From Phenylobacterium montanum (GTDB taxonomy: Bacteria; Pseudomonadota; Alphaproteobacteria; Caulobacterales; Caulobacteraceae), in the NCBI RefSeq assembly GCF_018135625.1, contig NZ_CP073078.1, positions 5,302,501-5,366,500 on the forward strand: DNA of 64,000 bases. The letters run 5' to 3'. The position numbers and the translations under genes were made by a program. The notes under the pieces are model-generated. The model made no database searches and was not told the DNA's origin. It saw nothing but the letters and a program-made list of their open reading frames with translations. Positions 8,384-19,788 of the stretch are shown here, piece after piece. Every line of letters begins with the position of its first letter. The stretch's first letter is position 1.

Positions 8384-9027
8384 AAAGTCTCCAACGCACG
8401 CACTTGCCGGCCATCGGCGTCGAAGTTGCCGGGCTGGAGCCAGGCCGCCATACGGCCGCCGGCCTTGGCCCACTCCCTCTCCAGCATGGCGTAGATCGCC
8501 GTGTCCCAGGGCGCGCCTTCGACCCAGAGGTTTTCGCGCAGGGTTCCCTCATAGGTGAAGCCGAACCGTTCGGCGGCGCGGCGCGAGGCCAGGTTGTCCG
8601 GCGAGCAGCGCCATTCCAGGCGGCGGTAGCCGCAGGTCTCGAACACATGGCGCATGAGGAGAAAGACCGCCTCGGTGCCCGCCGTGCGGCGGGTGATCGC
8701 CTGGCCGAAGACGAGGCCGATCTCTGTGCGGCCGGCCTCGGGATCGGTGCGCAGGAGGAACAGCAGGCCGGCGGGCGAGGGGGCCGCGCCGGTCTTGTCC
8801 AGAATGGTGAAGAGGGCCATGGCCGGGCTTTCGGCCCTGAGCGCGAGCCAGTCGGCGAAGGCCGCGCGGTCCTGGAACGGACCCGAGGGAATGGCGTCCC
8901 ACAAGGATGCGTGGGCGCCGACCGCGCTCCACAGGCCTTCGCCATGGCGCCCCACGTCGCAACGTTCCAGGTCGACCGTGCGGCCGGGCAGCCGCTCGGT
9001 CCCCAGGGCCGGCCAGCCTTCCCCCAC
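8380..9027 (-). CDS. GNAT-family N-acetyltransferase (RimJ/RimL-like)
   Basis: 215 residues beginning at GTG 9027, 3 bases after the sodC stop. It has the acetyl-CoA fold with EIGLVFGQAITRRTAGTEA and the C-terminal CSPDNLASRRAAERFGFTYEG, the conserved Asn and Arg-rich motif of RimJ/RimL-type acetyltransferases that modify protein N-termini or small amines. The target is unknown. It is probably translated with sodC. Confidence 0.85.
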   Translation of the reverse strand: MGEGWPALGTERLPGRTVDLERCDVGRHGEGLWSAVGAHASLWDAIPSGPFQDRAAFADWLALRAESPAMALFTILDKTGAAPSPAGLLFLLRTDPEAGRTEIGLVFGQAITRRTAGTEAVFLLMRHVFETCGYRRLEWRCSPDNLASRRAAERFGFTYEGTLRENLWVEGAPWDTAIYAMLEREWAKAGGRMAAWLQPGNFDADGRQVRALETF

Positions 9028-9030
9028 CGC

Positions 9031-9573
9031 CTATTGCCGGATCACGGCGCAGGCGACGCGCGGGCCGGCTCCGCCGATGGGCTGGGTGGTCTGGTCGTCG
9101 GCGCTCGAGTGGATCATCAGGGCCGAGCCGGTGGGGCCCAGGAGCATGGTGCGCCCCTCGGCGCCCTTCAGCGTCACGCGGGTGGAGAAGGCCTCGGCCT
9201 TGGCCGCGCCGTCCGGCTGCACGAACAGGTTGGGCAGGTCGCCGTCGTCCGGGCCGCCGGCGGCCAGGAGGCCGTGCGGCATCTTCATGCCCGACATCTG
9301 CAGGTGGCCGCCGGCGTTCATGAACTTGGCGTCCGAGCAGTCGCCCTTCTCGTGCAGGTGCATGCCGTGCCAGCCGGGCGTCAGGCCCTTGACCTCGACC
9401 CGGATCAGGACGCCGGTCGGGGCCTCGGTCAGCACCGCCGTGCCGACGTTGGCGCCGTCCGGGGTCTTGATGGTGGCGGTGAAGCTGCCCGCAGGCTGGG
9501 CGGCGGCCGCGCCGCAGACCGCGGCGGCGAGGAGGGCTGGGAGGGCGAGCCGGGATGGGCGAAGGCGGGCCAT
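9031..9573 (-). CDS. sodC: Cu/Zn superoxide dismutase family protein, exported
   Basis: 180 residues from the ATG at 9573, which has AGGAGATACC upstream and gives a clean signal peptide (cleavage near residue 25). Copper ligands His72, His74 (MHLHEKGDC), His90 (GGH) and His155 are present, as is the Cys79-Cys175 disulfide pair. Zinc ligands His100 and Asp112 are present, but the usual His of the HAGD segment is missing (GGPDDGDLPN). It would dismute superoxide in the periplasm, perhaps with altered zinc binding. Confidence 0.88.
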   Translation of the reverse strand: MARLRPSRLALPALLAAAVCGAAAAQPAGSFTATIKTPDGANVGTAVLTEAPTGVLIRVEVKGLTPGWHGMHLHEKGDCSDAKFMNAGGHLQMSGMKMPHGLLAAGGPDDGDLPNLFVQPDGAAKAEAFSTRVTLKGAEGRTMLLGPTGSALMIHSSADDQTTQPIGGAGPRVACAVIRQ

Positions 9574-9769
9574 GCGGTATCTCCTGCTTGGGGCGGGCCA
9601 AGGTGCGCGATCAAGCGGCGTTTGCAAGTCCCGGGCGGCGCCGCGACGCCTGACGCGCGAAATAGGAACGCGCAAATCGCCCAATCGGCCTAAGCCTTTT
9701 GCGCCGTCACACCGGGGATGCTAACAGAACGCCATGACCTTTCCGCTCGATTCCCGCGGCTGATTTCCC

Positions 9770-12517
<2,748 letters not shown>

Positions 12518-12522
12518 TCGGA

Positions 12523-12551
12523 TTGACATGCGCCCGTTTTCCTCGTCTAGG
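12523..12551 (+). promoter_or_regulatory. sigma-70-type promoter candidate for coaD
   Basis: TTGACA at 12523-12528, a 17-base spacer, then TCTAGG at 12546-12551, ending 36 bases before the coaD ATG. The -35 is consensus; the -10 is weak. Confidence 0.45.
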
Positions 12552-12587
12552 GCGAAGGCTGCCTGAAGCAGGAAAACGGGGAACGGC

Positions 12588-13082
12588 ATGGCGCGCGTCG
12601 GACTCTATCCGGGCACCTTCGATCCGGTGACCAACGGCCACCTCGACATCATTGGCCGAGCGGTGAAACTGGTCGACAAGCTGGTGATCGGCGTCGCCAT
12701 CAACCGCGACAAGGGGCCACTGTTCACCCTGGAGGAGCGGGTCGCGATCCTTCAGGACGAGACTGCGCACCTGAACAAGATCGCCGAGGTGGTGGTCGAG
12801 CCTTTCGAGAGCCTGACCATGCAGTTCGCCGAACAGGTCGGCGCCGGGATCATCATCCGCGGCCTGCGCGCCGTCGCCGATTTCGAGTACGAATTCCAGA
12901 TGACGGCGATGAACCAGCAGCTCAATCGCAATATCGAGACCGCCTTCCTGATGGCCGATCCGCGCCACCAGGCGATCGCTTCGCGTCTCGTCAAGGAAAT
13001 CGCCCGGCTGGGCGGCGACATCACCCCGTTCGTGCCCAAGGGCGTGGGCCAGAGGCTGCTGGCCAAGCTGGGCGTGGCGTAG
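12588..13082 (+). CDS. coaD: phosphopantetheine adenylyltransferase
   Basis: 164 residues, full length for the family. The nucleotidyltransferase motif GTFDPVTNGHLDII (TxGH type) is at residues 8-21, and IIIRGLRAVADFEYEFQM and NRNIETAFLMA are family-specific. The enzyme joins ATP and 4'-phosphopantetheine to give dephospho-CoA, the penultimate step of coenzyme A synthesis. ATG at 12588 is preceded by GGGGAACGGC. Confidence 0.97.
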   Translation: MARVGLYPGTFDPVTNGHLDIIGRAVKLVDKLVIGVAINRDKGPLFTLEERVAILQDETAHLNKIAEVVVEPFESLTMQFAEQVGAGIIIRGLRAVADFEYEFQMTAMNQQLNRNIETAFLMADPRHQAIASRLVKEIARLGGDITPFVPKGVGQRLLAKLGVA

Positions 13083-13094
13083 GACTTCAAAAAG

Positions 13095-13216
13095 CCGCTC
13101 TTCCCGGCGAAGGCCGGGACCCAGATCGTAAAGCGCAGTCGGTGGGGTTCTGGCTGAGCAGCGACCTCGGCATGGCGCCCTATGATCTGGACCCCGGCCT
13201 TCGCCGGGAAGAGCGG
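13095..13216. repeat. long imperfect inverted repeat (REP-like, CCGGCGAAGGCCGGGACCCAG family)
   Basis: 33-base arms at 13095-13127 and 13184-13216 are reverse complements with two mismatches, separated by 56 bases. Each arm contains the core CCGGCGAAGGCCGGGACCCA. The transcript would fold into a long hairpin between coaD and the cyclophilin gene. Confidence 0.85.
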
Positions 13217-13259
13217 AATTGAGCGTGATTCAAAGGGCGGGAAAGACGTGGAGACCCTG

Positions 13260-14111
13260 ATGCGGCGTGCGACGATGGCTTTCGTGGGGCTCATGAGCCT
13301 GGCGGTCGCGGGCTTCGGCGCGCGCGCCACTGCGGCCGGCTTCACAGCGCCTGGGCCCGGCGACTGGCGGCCCGCCGACGCCGAGAACACCCTGGTGATC
13401 GACACCAACCAGGGGCGGATCATCGTCGAGCTGGTTCCCGCGTCCGCCCCCAAGACCGTGGCCCAGATCAAGGCCCTGGCGCGGCAGCACTTCTACGACG
13501 GCCTGACCTTCTTCCGGGTCATCGACGATTTCATGGACCAGACCGGCGACCCGAAGAACACCGGCGAGGGCGGCTCCAGCCTGCCCAACGTCCCGGCCGA
13601 GTTCAGCTTCCGCCGTGGCCCGGCCGACGGCATGACCGTGGTCGAGCGGCCGCCGGGGCTGGAGTTCGGCTTCATCGGCGCCCTGCCGGTGGCCAGCCAG
13701 CCGATCGCCCAGTCGATGATGACCGCGGACGGCAAGGTCACCGCCGGCGGCCTGTTCTGCCCCGGTGTGATCGGCATGGCCCGGGCCAACGACCCGGATT
13801 CCGGCAACAGCCAGTTCTTCCTGATGCGCGCCAGCCACGACGCGCTCAATGGCCGATACACCGCCTTCGGCCGGGTCCTCGTGGGCCAGGACGTGGTCAA
13901 GAAGATCAAGACCGGCGAACCCGTGCCCGCGCCCCAGGACAAGATGCTGAAGGTGCAGGTCCTGGCCGACATGCCGGCCGGCCAGCGGCCGAACGTGCGC
14001 GTCATCGACACGAAAAGCGCCTATTTCGCGGCCCTGGCCGCTCAGGCCAAGGCGGCGGCCGGAGACACCTACTCCATTTGCGACGTCGAGGTGGCCGGCG
14101 AGGCTAAGTGA
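13260..14111 (+). CDS. periplasmic cyclophilin-type peptidyl-prolyl isomerase
   Basis: 283 residues from ATG 13260 (GTG at 13248 is a possible alternative). The N-terminus has a signal peptide (AFVGLMSLAVAGFGARATAA). The cyclophilin fold is shown by LVIDTNQGRIIVELVP, YDGLTFFRVIDDFMDQTGDP and MARANDPDSGNSQFFLM. It would catalyse proline cis-trans isomerisation of exported proteins. The C-terminal 60 residues extend beyond the minimal cyclophilin. Confidence 0.9.
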   Translation: MRRATMAFVGLMSLAVAGFGARATAAGFTAPGPGDWRPADAENTLVIDTNQGRIIVELVPASAPKTVAQIKALARQHFYDGLTFFRVIDDFMDQTGDPKNTGEGGSSLPNVPAEFSFRRGPADGMTVVERPPGLEFGFIGALPVASQPIAQSMMTADGKVTAGGLFCPGVIGMARANDPDSGNSQFFLMRASHDALNGRYTAFGRVLVGQDVVKKIKTGEPVPAPQDKMLKVQVLADMPAGQRPNVRVIDTKSAYFAALAAQAKAAAGDTYSICDVEVAGEAK

Positions 14112-14206
14112 CGGCGCTTCGCCGCGCCCCCCAACCTTGACAACCCCCCTTGGCCATGCGCCCTTCCGCGCCTTTCGGCTCAACGACCAGCGACTCCGTT
14201 AAACCC

Positions 14207-15988
14207 ATGCACGCCTATCGATCCCACACCTGCGGCGCCCTTCGAGCCGGAGACGCCGGACAGAACGTGCGCCTGTCGGGCTGGATTCACCGCAAGCGCG
14301 ACCACGGCGGGCTGATGTTCGTCGACCTGCGCGATCACTACGGCTTGACCCAGATCGTACTCTCGCCCGAGACGCCCGGTTTCGACCTGGTCGAGCGCCT
14401 GCGCGCCGAGAGCGTGATCAAGATCGACGGCGAGGTGGTGCTGCGCACGGCCGAGACCGTGAACCCCAACCTGCCGACCGGCGAGGTCGAGATTCGGGCG
14501 CGCTCGGTGGAGCTGTTGTCGGAAGCGGCCGAGCTGCCGGTGCCGGTGTTCGGCGAGCCGGACTATCCGGAAGATCTGCGGCTGAAATATCGCTATCTCG
14601 ACCTGCGCCGCGAGACCCTGCACAAGAACATCGTGCTGCGCTCCAAGGTGATCTCCTCGCTGCGCCGGCGGATGATCGACCAGGGCTTCACCGAGTTCCA
14701 GACCCCGATTCTGACCGCCTCGTCGCCGGAGGGCGCGCGCGACTTTTTGGTGCCCTCGCGCCTGCATCCCGGCCAGTTCTACGCGCTGCCCCAGGCGCCG
14801 CAGCAGTTCAAGCAGCTGTTGATGGTCTCGGGCTTCGACCGCTATTTCCAGATCGCGCCCTGCTTCCGCGACGAGGCCGCCCGCGCCGACCGCTCGCCGG
14901 GCGAGTTCTACCAGCTCGACATGGAAATGAGCTTCGTCACCCAGGACGACGTGTTCGCCGCCATCGAGCCGGTGATGCAGGGGGTGTTCGAGGAGTTCGC
15001 CGACGGCAAGGCGGTGACCCCGGCGCCGTTCCCGCGCATTCCCTATCGCGAGGCCATCGCCAAGTACGGCTCGGACAAGCCGGACCTGAGAAACCCCCTG
15101 GTCATGGGCGACGTCTCCGAACACTTCCGCGGCTCGGGCTTCAAGGTGTTCGCCGGCATCCTCGAGAACCCCAAGGCGGCGATCTGGGCCATTCCGGCGC
15201 CGGGCGGCGGCAGCCGCGCGTTCTGCGACCGCATGAACGACTGGGCCAAGGGCGAGGGCCAGCCGGGCCTGGCCTATATCTTCTGGCGCGAAGGCGAGGA
15301 GGGCGGCGCCGGCCCGGTGGCCAAGAACATCGGCCCCGAGCGCGCCGAGGCAATCCGCCAGCAGATGGGCCTGAAGGTGGGCGACGCGGTGTTCTTCGCC
15401 GCCGGCGAGCCGGACGCCTTCTACAAGTTCGCGGGCCTGGCGCGCACCAAGGTCGGGACCGACCTGGGCCTCGTCGAAGAGGGCCAGTTCAAGTTCTGCT
15501 GGATCGTCGACTTCCCGATGTACGAGTGGAACGAGGACGACAAGAAGATCGACTTCTCGCACAACCCGTTCTCGATGCCGCAAGGCGGCCTGGAGGCGCT
15601 GAACACCAAGGACCCCTTGGATATCCTGGCCTATCAGTACGACATCGTCTGCAACGGGATCGAACTGTCCAGCGGCGCCGTCCGCAATCACTTGCCCGAA
15701 ATCATGATGCGCGCGTTCGAAATCGCGGGCTACAGCGCCGAGACGGTCGAGACCGACTTCGCCGGCATGCTGAACGCCTTCCGCTTCGGCGCGCCGCCGC
15801 ACGGGGGCATCGCGCCGGGGGTGGATCGCATCGTCATGCTGCTGGCCGGCACCACGGCGATCCGCGACGTCATCGCCTTCCCGTTCAACCAGCAGGCCCA
15901 GGACCTGATGATGAACGCGCCCTCGGAGGTGCTGGAGAAGCAGCTGAAAGAGCTGCACATCCGGGTGGTCAAGCCGATCAAGGTGTAG
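14207..15988 (+). CDS. aspS: aspartyl-tRNA synthetase
   Basis: 593 residues from ATG 14207 ([16 protein letters not shown]); a longer frame from 14150 lacks homology. It has an N-terminal OB anticodon-binding domain ([21 protein letters not shown]), class II motif 2 around [19 protein letters not shown], a bacterial GAD insertion domain, and motif 3 [19 protein letters not shown]. It charges tRNA(Asp), and possibly tRNA(Asn) in organisms lacking AsnRS, which cannot be judged here. Confidence 0.97.
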   Translation: MHAYRSHTCGALRAGDAGQNVRLSGWIHRKRDHGGLMFVDLRDHYGLTQIVLSPETPGFDLVERLRAESVIKIDGEVVLRTAETVNPNLPTGEVEIRARSVELLSEAAELPVPVFGEPDYPEDLRLKYRYLDLRRETLHKNIVLRSKVISSLRRRMIDQGFTEFQTPILTASSPEGARDFLVPSRLHPGQFYALPQAPQQFKQLLMVSGFDRYFQIAPCFRDEAARADRSPGEFYQLDMEMSFVTQDDVFAAIEPVMQGVFEEFADGKAVTPAPFPRIPYREAIAKYGSDKPDLRNPLVMGDVSEHFRGSGFKVFAGILENPKAAIWAIPAPGGGSRAFCDRMNDWAKGEGQPGLAYIFWREGEEGGAGPVAKNIGPERAEAIRQQMGLKVGDAVFFAAGEPDAFYKFAGLARTKVGTDLGLVEEGQFKFCWIVDFPMYEWNEDDKKIDFSHNPFSMPQGGLEALNTKDPLDILAYQYDIVCNGIELSSGAVRNHLPEIMMRAFEIAGYSAETVETDFAGMLNAFRFGAPPHGGIAPGVDRIVMLLAGTTAIRDVIAFPFNQQAQDLMMNAPSEVLEKQLKELHIRVVKPIKV

Positions 15989-15994
15989 CTGTGC

Positions 15995-16103
15995 GTGGTT
16001 CGAGACGCGGCGCTGGGCGCCGCTCCTCACCATGACGACTATTGTGAAATCACAACACACTCAGTCATCCTGAGGAGGCCGCGTAGCGGCCGTCTCGAAG
16101 GAC
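15995..16103. repeat. inverted repeat (TTCGAGACG...CCTCA-CC/GG-ATGA family)
   Basis: Left arm 15995-16038 (GTGGTTCGAGACGCGGC...CTCCTCACCATGACGA) is reverse-complementary with scattered mismatches to 16065-16103 (TCATCCTGAGGAGGCC...GTCTCGAAGGAC). A close relative lies at 61852-61970. Confidence 0.8.
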
Positions 16104-16110
16104 GCGCTCC

Positions 16111-16479
16111 TTACCGCTCCACCACCATCTTCCCCACCGGCGTCAGGGACAGCATCGCCAGCTTCAGGTGCTGCAGGGCGAAGGGGATGCCGATGATGGT
16201 CACCGCCAGGCCGACGGCCAGGATGATGTGGTGCAGGGCCAGCCACCAGCCGGCGCAGAGGAACCACAGAACGTTCAGGCAGCCTGAGACCGCCCCGTTG
16301 TCCTGGTCGATCACCTGCCGGCCGAACGGCCAATAGCTGAAGCCGGCGATGCGGAAGGCCGCGGGGGTCCAGGGCAGGCCGATCACCGTCACCGCCAGGA
16401 TCAGGCCGGCGATGAGCCATGCCGTACCGGAAATGAAGCCGCCGAAGACGAACCAGAGCAGGTTGAGGATCAGGCGCAT
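16111..16479 (-). CDS. YccF-family inner-membrane protein
   Basis: 122 residues from ATG 16479 (the open frame extends further to 16560 but with a basic, non-homologous prefix). It has two copies of the YccF unit: RLILNLLWFVFGGFISGTAW and CLNVLWFLCAGWWLALHHII, each followed by a hydrophobic helix and a VTVIGLPW or VTIIGIPF motif. Function is unknown; it is a small polytopic membrane protein. Confidence 0.9.
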   Translation of the reverse strand: MRLILNLLWFVFGGFISGTAWLIAGLILAVTVIGLPWTPAAFRIAGFSYWPFGRQVIDQDNGAVSGCLNVLWFLCAGWWLALHHIILAVGLAVTIIGIPFALQHLKLAMLSLTPVGKMVVER

Positions 16480-16663
16480 GGGCGGCGGGTCTCGCGGGCT
16501 GGAGCGGCCCGCCGATCTGGCCCGACCGGCCGTTCGTGCGCAAGCCCGATACGCATTCACGCCCCCCTGCGAAAGACGTTTCGGGTTTCGCCGAAGTGAT
16601 CAGGAACCTCTTCCCAAAGACGGAAAATAAGCGCCAACTGAACTGCAAAAGCAGGGTGTCGCC

Positions 16664-17719
16664 ATGAGAAACGGGCCCGCATTGGGAGCAATGTTCGGCA
16701 TGATCGCAGGTCTTGCGGTCGGCCTTCCGGGACATAGTTTTGCTTTCGCCAGTTCGGGCGCGACCGGCGCCCTGCAGACGGGTTCGGCGCCGATGGTCGC
16801 CAGCCCCAACGGGCCGGTGATCGCAACCCCGGCGCCGTTGGCCAGTCCGGTGGCCGCGACAAGCACAACGCCGGACGCAGCGGTGGCGACGCCCGACGTG
16901 GCGGGCGGCCCTGAAAGCCTGAAGATGGCGCCGGACCCCACCCAGCGCCTCAGGTTGTCGGTGATGGTCAACGGCCAGGGGCCCTACGACTTCCTGATCG
17001 ACACCGGTTCGGATCGCACGGTGATCTCCCGGGAGTTGGCTGACGCCCTGAATCTCAAGCTGGGGCCGCACGTGATCATGCACGAGAGCGCGGGGGTGGA
17101 TAACATCCAGACCGCGATCATCGACAAGCTCGAGATCGGCAATCGTCGCATCAGTCATATCGAGGCGCCCGAGGTGCCCGCAGCCTCGCTGGGCGCGGCC
17201 GGGATGCTGGGCGTGGACGCCTTGCGCAACCTGCACATCGTGATGGACTTCAAGGCCATGCGCCTGTCGAGCTCGGAGAGCCGGCGCGAGCCCACCGAAG
17301 CTGGCACCATCGTGGTTCACGGGCGCAGCCGATTTGGCCAACTGGTGCTGGTGGACGCGGAGGTGCGCGGCGTGCCGGTGTTCGTGGTGCTGGATTCCGG
17401 ATCGCAGCTGTCGGTCGGCAATCCGGCCCTGCTGCGCCTCCTGACCGGCCATGTGCTGAAACCCGAGAGCCGGCACGAGGCTGAGATCATCAGCGTGACC
17501 GGGCGCAAGATGACCGTCGAGCTCGACGACATCACTGAGGCCCACATCGGTGGACTGGAGATCCGCAACATGCCGCTGGCCTTCGCCCAGCTGCACACCT
17601 TCGACCGCTTCGGCCTGGTGGATCAGCCGGCCCTGCTCCTAGGCATGGACGTGCTGCGCCAGTGCCAGCGGGTCTCGGTGGACCTGCGCCGCAAGGAGGC
17701 GACCTTTACGCTGAACTAG
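16664..17719 (+). CDS. two-domain retropepsin-like aspartyl protease family protein, exported
   Basis: 351 residues. A signal-like N-terminus (FGMIAGLAVGLPGHSFAFA) and a Pro/Ala/Thr-rich linker precede two retropepsin-like units. The first has DFLIDTGSDRTVI (Asp113) and MLGVDAL; the second has FVVLDSGSQLSV (Asp244) and LLLGMDVL. The hydrophobic-hydrophobic-Gly element after each Asp motif is the hallmark of aspartic proteases. A single chain with two lobes could form its own active site. The location is probably periplasmic and the substrate is unknown. Confidence 0.85.
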   Translation: MRNGPALGAMFGMIAGLAVGLPGHSFAFASSGATGALQTGSAPMVASPNGPVIATPAPLASPVAATSTTPDAAVATPDVAGGPESLKMAPDPTQRLRLSVMVNGQGPYDFLIDTGSDRTVISRELADALNLKLGPHVIMHESAGVDNIQTAIIDKLEIGNRRISHIEAPEVPAASLGAAGMLGVDALRNLHIVMDFKAMRLSSSESRREPTEAGTIVVHGRSRFGQLVLVDAEVRGVPVFVVLDSGSQLSVGNPALLRLLTGHVLKPESRHEAEIISVTGRKMTVELDDITEAHIGGLEIRNMPLAFAQLHTFDRFGLVDQPALLLGMDVLRQCQRVSVDLRRKEATFTLN

Positions 17720-17726
17720 GCCCCAT

Positions 17727-17751
17727 CCTTCCCCCCAATGCGGGAGAGGGG
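17727..17751. repeat. short CCTTCCCCCC/GGGAGAGGGG hairpin
   Basis: An imperfect palindrome between the ends of the convergent retropepsin-like and pentapeptide genes. It belongs to the C-rich palindrome family also seen at 53333, 57645 and 59661, and could act as a bidirectional terminator though no T-tract is present. Confidence 0.4.
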
Positions 17752-17755
17752 ATTC

Positions 17756-18241
17756 TTACTTGCACGCCGGGATGTGCAGCCTCCGGGGCAGGGTGGTGGT
17801 TTCGTCGCCGCACGCCTTGTTGAGCTGGCCCTGGGTAAGGCCGACGGCTCGGTCCATCTGCGCGCCGGAGAAGTTGGCCCCCGAAAGCCTGGCGCCCGAC
17901 AGGTTCGCGCCTTCCAGATAGGCTCCGACGAAGGTGGCGTTGGTCAGGTCGGCATTGCGCATATTGGCCCCGCCGAACAAGGCCCCATAGGCGTTGACGT
18001 CCCTGAGGTCGGCGCCGGCGAAATTGGACTTGTTGAACACCGACAGGCTGAAATCGCCCTGACGCATGCGGGCGCCGGCGAAGTCGCGGGCGCGGACCTG
18101 CTTGTTGTAGAGGTCGATCTGGAACAGGTTGCAGTGCGGGCAGCCCGCGCCGGCCTCGACCTTGGCGATCTCGGCAGCGTTCTGGGCCAGGGCCGGCAGA
18201 GCCGCCAGGCTGAGGGCCAGGGCGATGGCGATGGATTTCAT
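17756..18241 (-). CDS. exported pentapeptide-repeat protein
   Basis: 161 residues from ATG 18241, with a signal peptide (KSIAIALALSLAALPALA). A CPHC motif follows at about residues 34-37, then about a dozen A(D/N)Lxx pentapeptides (NFAGADLRDVNAYGALFG, NLSGARLSGANFSGAQM), which form a right-handed quadrilateral beta-helix. A final Cys-containing tail (NKACGDE, HIPACK) suggests disulfides. Function is unknown; it is probably periplasmic. Confidence 0.88.
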   Translation of the reverse strand: MKSIAIALALSLAALPALAQNAAEIAKVEAGAGCPHCNLFQIDLYNKQVRARDFAGARMRQGDFSLSVFNKSNFAGADLRDVNAYGALFGGANMRNADLTNATFVGAYLEGANLSGARLSGANFSGAQMDRAVGLTQGQLNKACGDETTTLPRRLHIPACK

Positions 18242-18390
18242 CTCAGTGCGTCCGGCGGGCTGCATATCCAGGTCACCATACGGCCCGCAAGTTCGAGGCC
18301 AAGCGCCTGTTTGCCCCGAAAGGCGTTTAGGTTGAGTTGATCGGTTCGAAGGCCGCGGGCGGCGGCTCGCGGGGTTGCGGAGGCGAAGGC

Positions 18391-19788
18391 ATGACGGGCG
18401 CGGTCATCCTGGCGCGGGCGCAGTTCGCCTTCACCATGGCCTTTCATATCGTCTTTCCGGCCTTTTCCATCGGCCTGGCCAGCTATCTGGCGGTGCTGGA
18501 GGGGCTGTGGCTGAGGACAGGGCGCAGCGTTTTTCTGGACCTGTTCCACTACTGGCTGAAGATCTTCGCGGTGGCCTTCGGGGCCGGCGTGGTTTCGGGG
18601 CTGGTGATGTCCTACCAGTTTGGGGCCAACTGGTCGGTGTTCGCCGACAAGGCCGGGCCCGTGGTCGGGCCCCTGATGGCCTATGAAGTGATGACCGCCT
18701 TCTTCCTCGAGGCTGGCTTCCTGGGCGTGATGCTGTTCGGCCTGCAGCGGGTGGGCAAGGCTCTGCATTTCACCGCCACCCTGGCGGTGGCGATCGGCAC
18801 CTTCATCTCGGCCTTCTGGATCCTGTCGACCAACAGTTGGATGCAGACCCCGGCGGGATACGCGATCAACGCCCAGGGCCAGTTCGTGCCGGTCGACTGG
18901 CTGAAGGTGATCTTCAACCCCTCCTTCCCCTATCGCCTGGTCCATATGGTGCTGGCGGCCTATCTGACCACGGCGCTGGTGGTCGGGGCGGTGGGCGGTT
19001 TCCACCTGCTGCGGGACAAGGCCAACCTGGCGACCCGGACCATGTTTTCCATGGCCATGTGGATGGCGGCCCTGGTGGCGCCGATCCAGATCCTGGCCGG
19101 CGACCAGCACGGCCTGAACACGCTGCAGAACCAGCCTGTGAAGATCATGGCCATGGAGGGCCATTTCCAGAGCCACCCCCATGGCGCCCCCCTGATCCTG
19201 TTCGGCCTGCCGGACCAGAAAGCGGGGGTGATGCGGGGCGCGGTGGAGATCCCCAAGCTGGGCTCGCTGGTGCTGAAGCACGACCCGAACGCGCCGATGA
19301 AGGGGCTGGACAGCGTGCCGCGCAGCGACTGGCCGGTCGTGGCGATCCTGTTCTGGTCGTTCCGCATCATGGTCGGATCGGGCCTGGCCATGTTCGGGCT
19401 GGGGCTCTTGTCCCTGTTCGCGCGCTGGCGGGGGCGGCTCTATGACTGGGCCTGGCTGCACCGGCTGGCGATCGCCGCCGGGCCGCTGGGCTTCGTGGCC
19501 GTGATCGCCGGCTGGGTGACCACGGAGGCGGGGCGGCAGCCCTACACGGTCTATGGCGTGCTGCGGACGGCGCAGTCCGCCTCGCCCCTGGCCTCGCCGG
19601 CGGTGGCTGCCTCGCTGGCGGCGTTTGCGGTGGTCTATTTCACCGTGTTCGGGGCGGGGCTGTTCTACCTCTTGAGGCTGATGAGCCATGCGCCGCTGCC
19701 GCGCGAACGGGGGCCAGGGCCGGTCGATGTGGCTGGCATCGCGCTCGGAGCGGCGGCGGTTCGGGTGGGAGGCGGCCATGAGCGGTGA
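18391..19788 (+). CDS. cydA: cytochrome bd-type ubiquinol oxidase subunit I (cyanide-insensitive type)
   Basis: 465 residues from ATG 18391, preceded by GGAGGCGAAGGC. It is a polytopic membrane protein with the haem-ligand His in FTMAFHIVFPAFSIG, the quinol loop residues in QPVKIMAMEGHFQ (Lys and Glu) and GWVTTEAGRQPYTVYG. The quinol loop is short, lacking the long C-terminal insertion, as in CioA-type oxidases. It reduces O2 to water with quinol electrons. It overlaps cydB by 11 bases. Confidence 0.95.
   Translation: MTGAVILARAQFAFTMAFHIVFPAFSIGLASYLAVLEGLWLRTGRSVFLDLFHYWLKIFAVAFGAGVVSGLVMSYQFGANWSVFADKAGPVVGPLMAYEVMTAFFLEAGFLGVMLFGLQRVGKALHFTATLAVAIGTFISAFWILSTNSWMQTPAGYAINAQGQFVPVDWLKVIFNPSFPYRLVHMVLAAYLTTALVVGAVGGFHLLRDKANLATRTMFSMAMWMAALVAPIQILAGDQHGLNTLQNQPVKIMAMEGHFQSHPHGAPLILFGLPDQKAGVMRGAVEIPKLGSLVLKHDPNAPMKGLDSVPRSDWPVVAILFWSFRIMVGSGLAMFGLGLLSLFARWRGRLYDWAWLHRLAIAAGPLGFVAVIAGWVTTEAGRQPYTVYGVLRTAQSASPLASPAVAASLAAFAVVYFTVFGAGLFYLLRLMSHAPLPRERGPGPVDVAGIALGAAAVRVGGGHER

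Noticed and set aside
18315-18360. Possible FNR/FixK-like TTGA-ATC motif before cydA
   Set aside because: Only one half resembles TTGAT-N4-ATCAA; too degenerate to call an operator.
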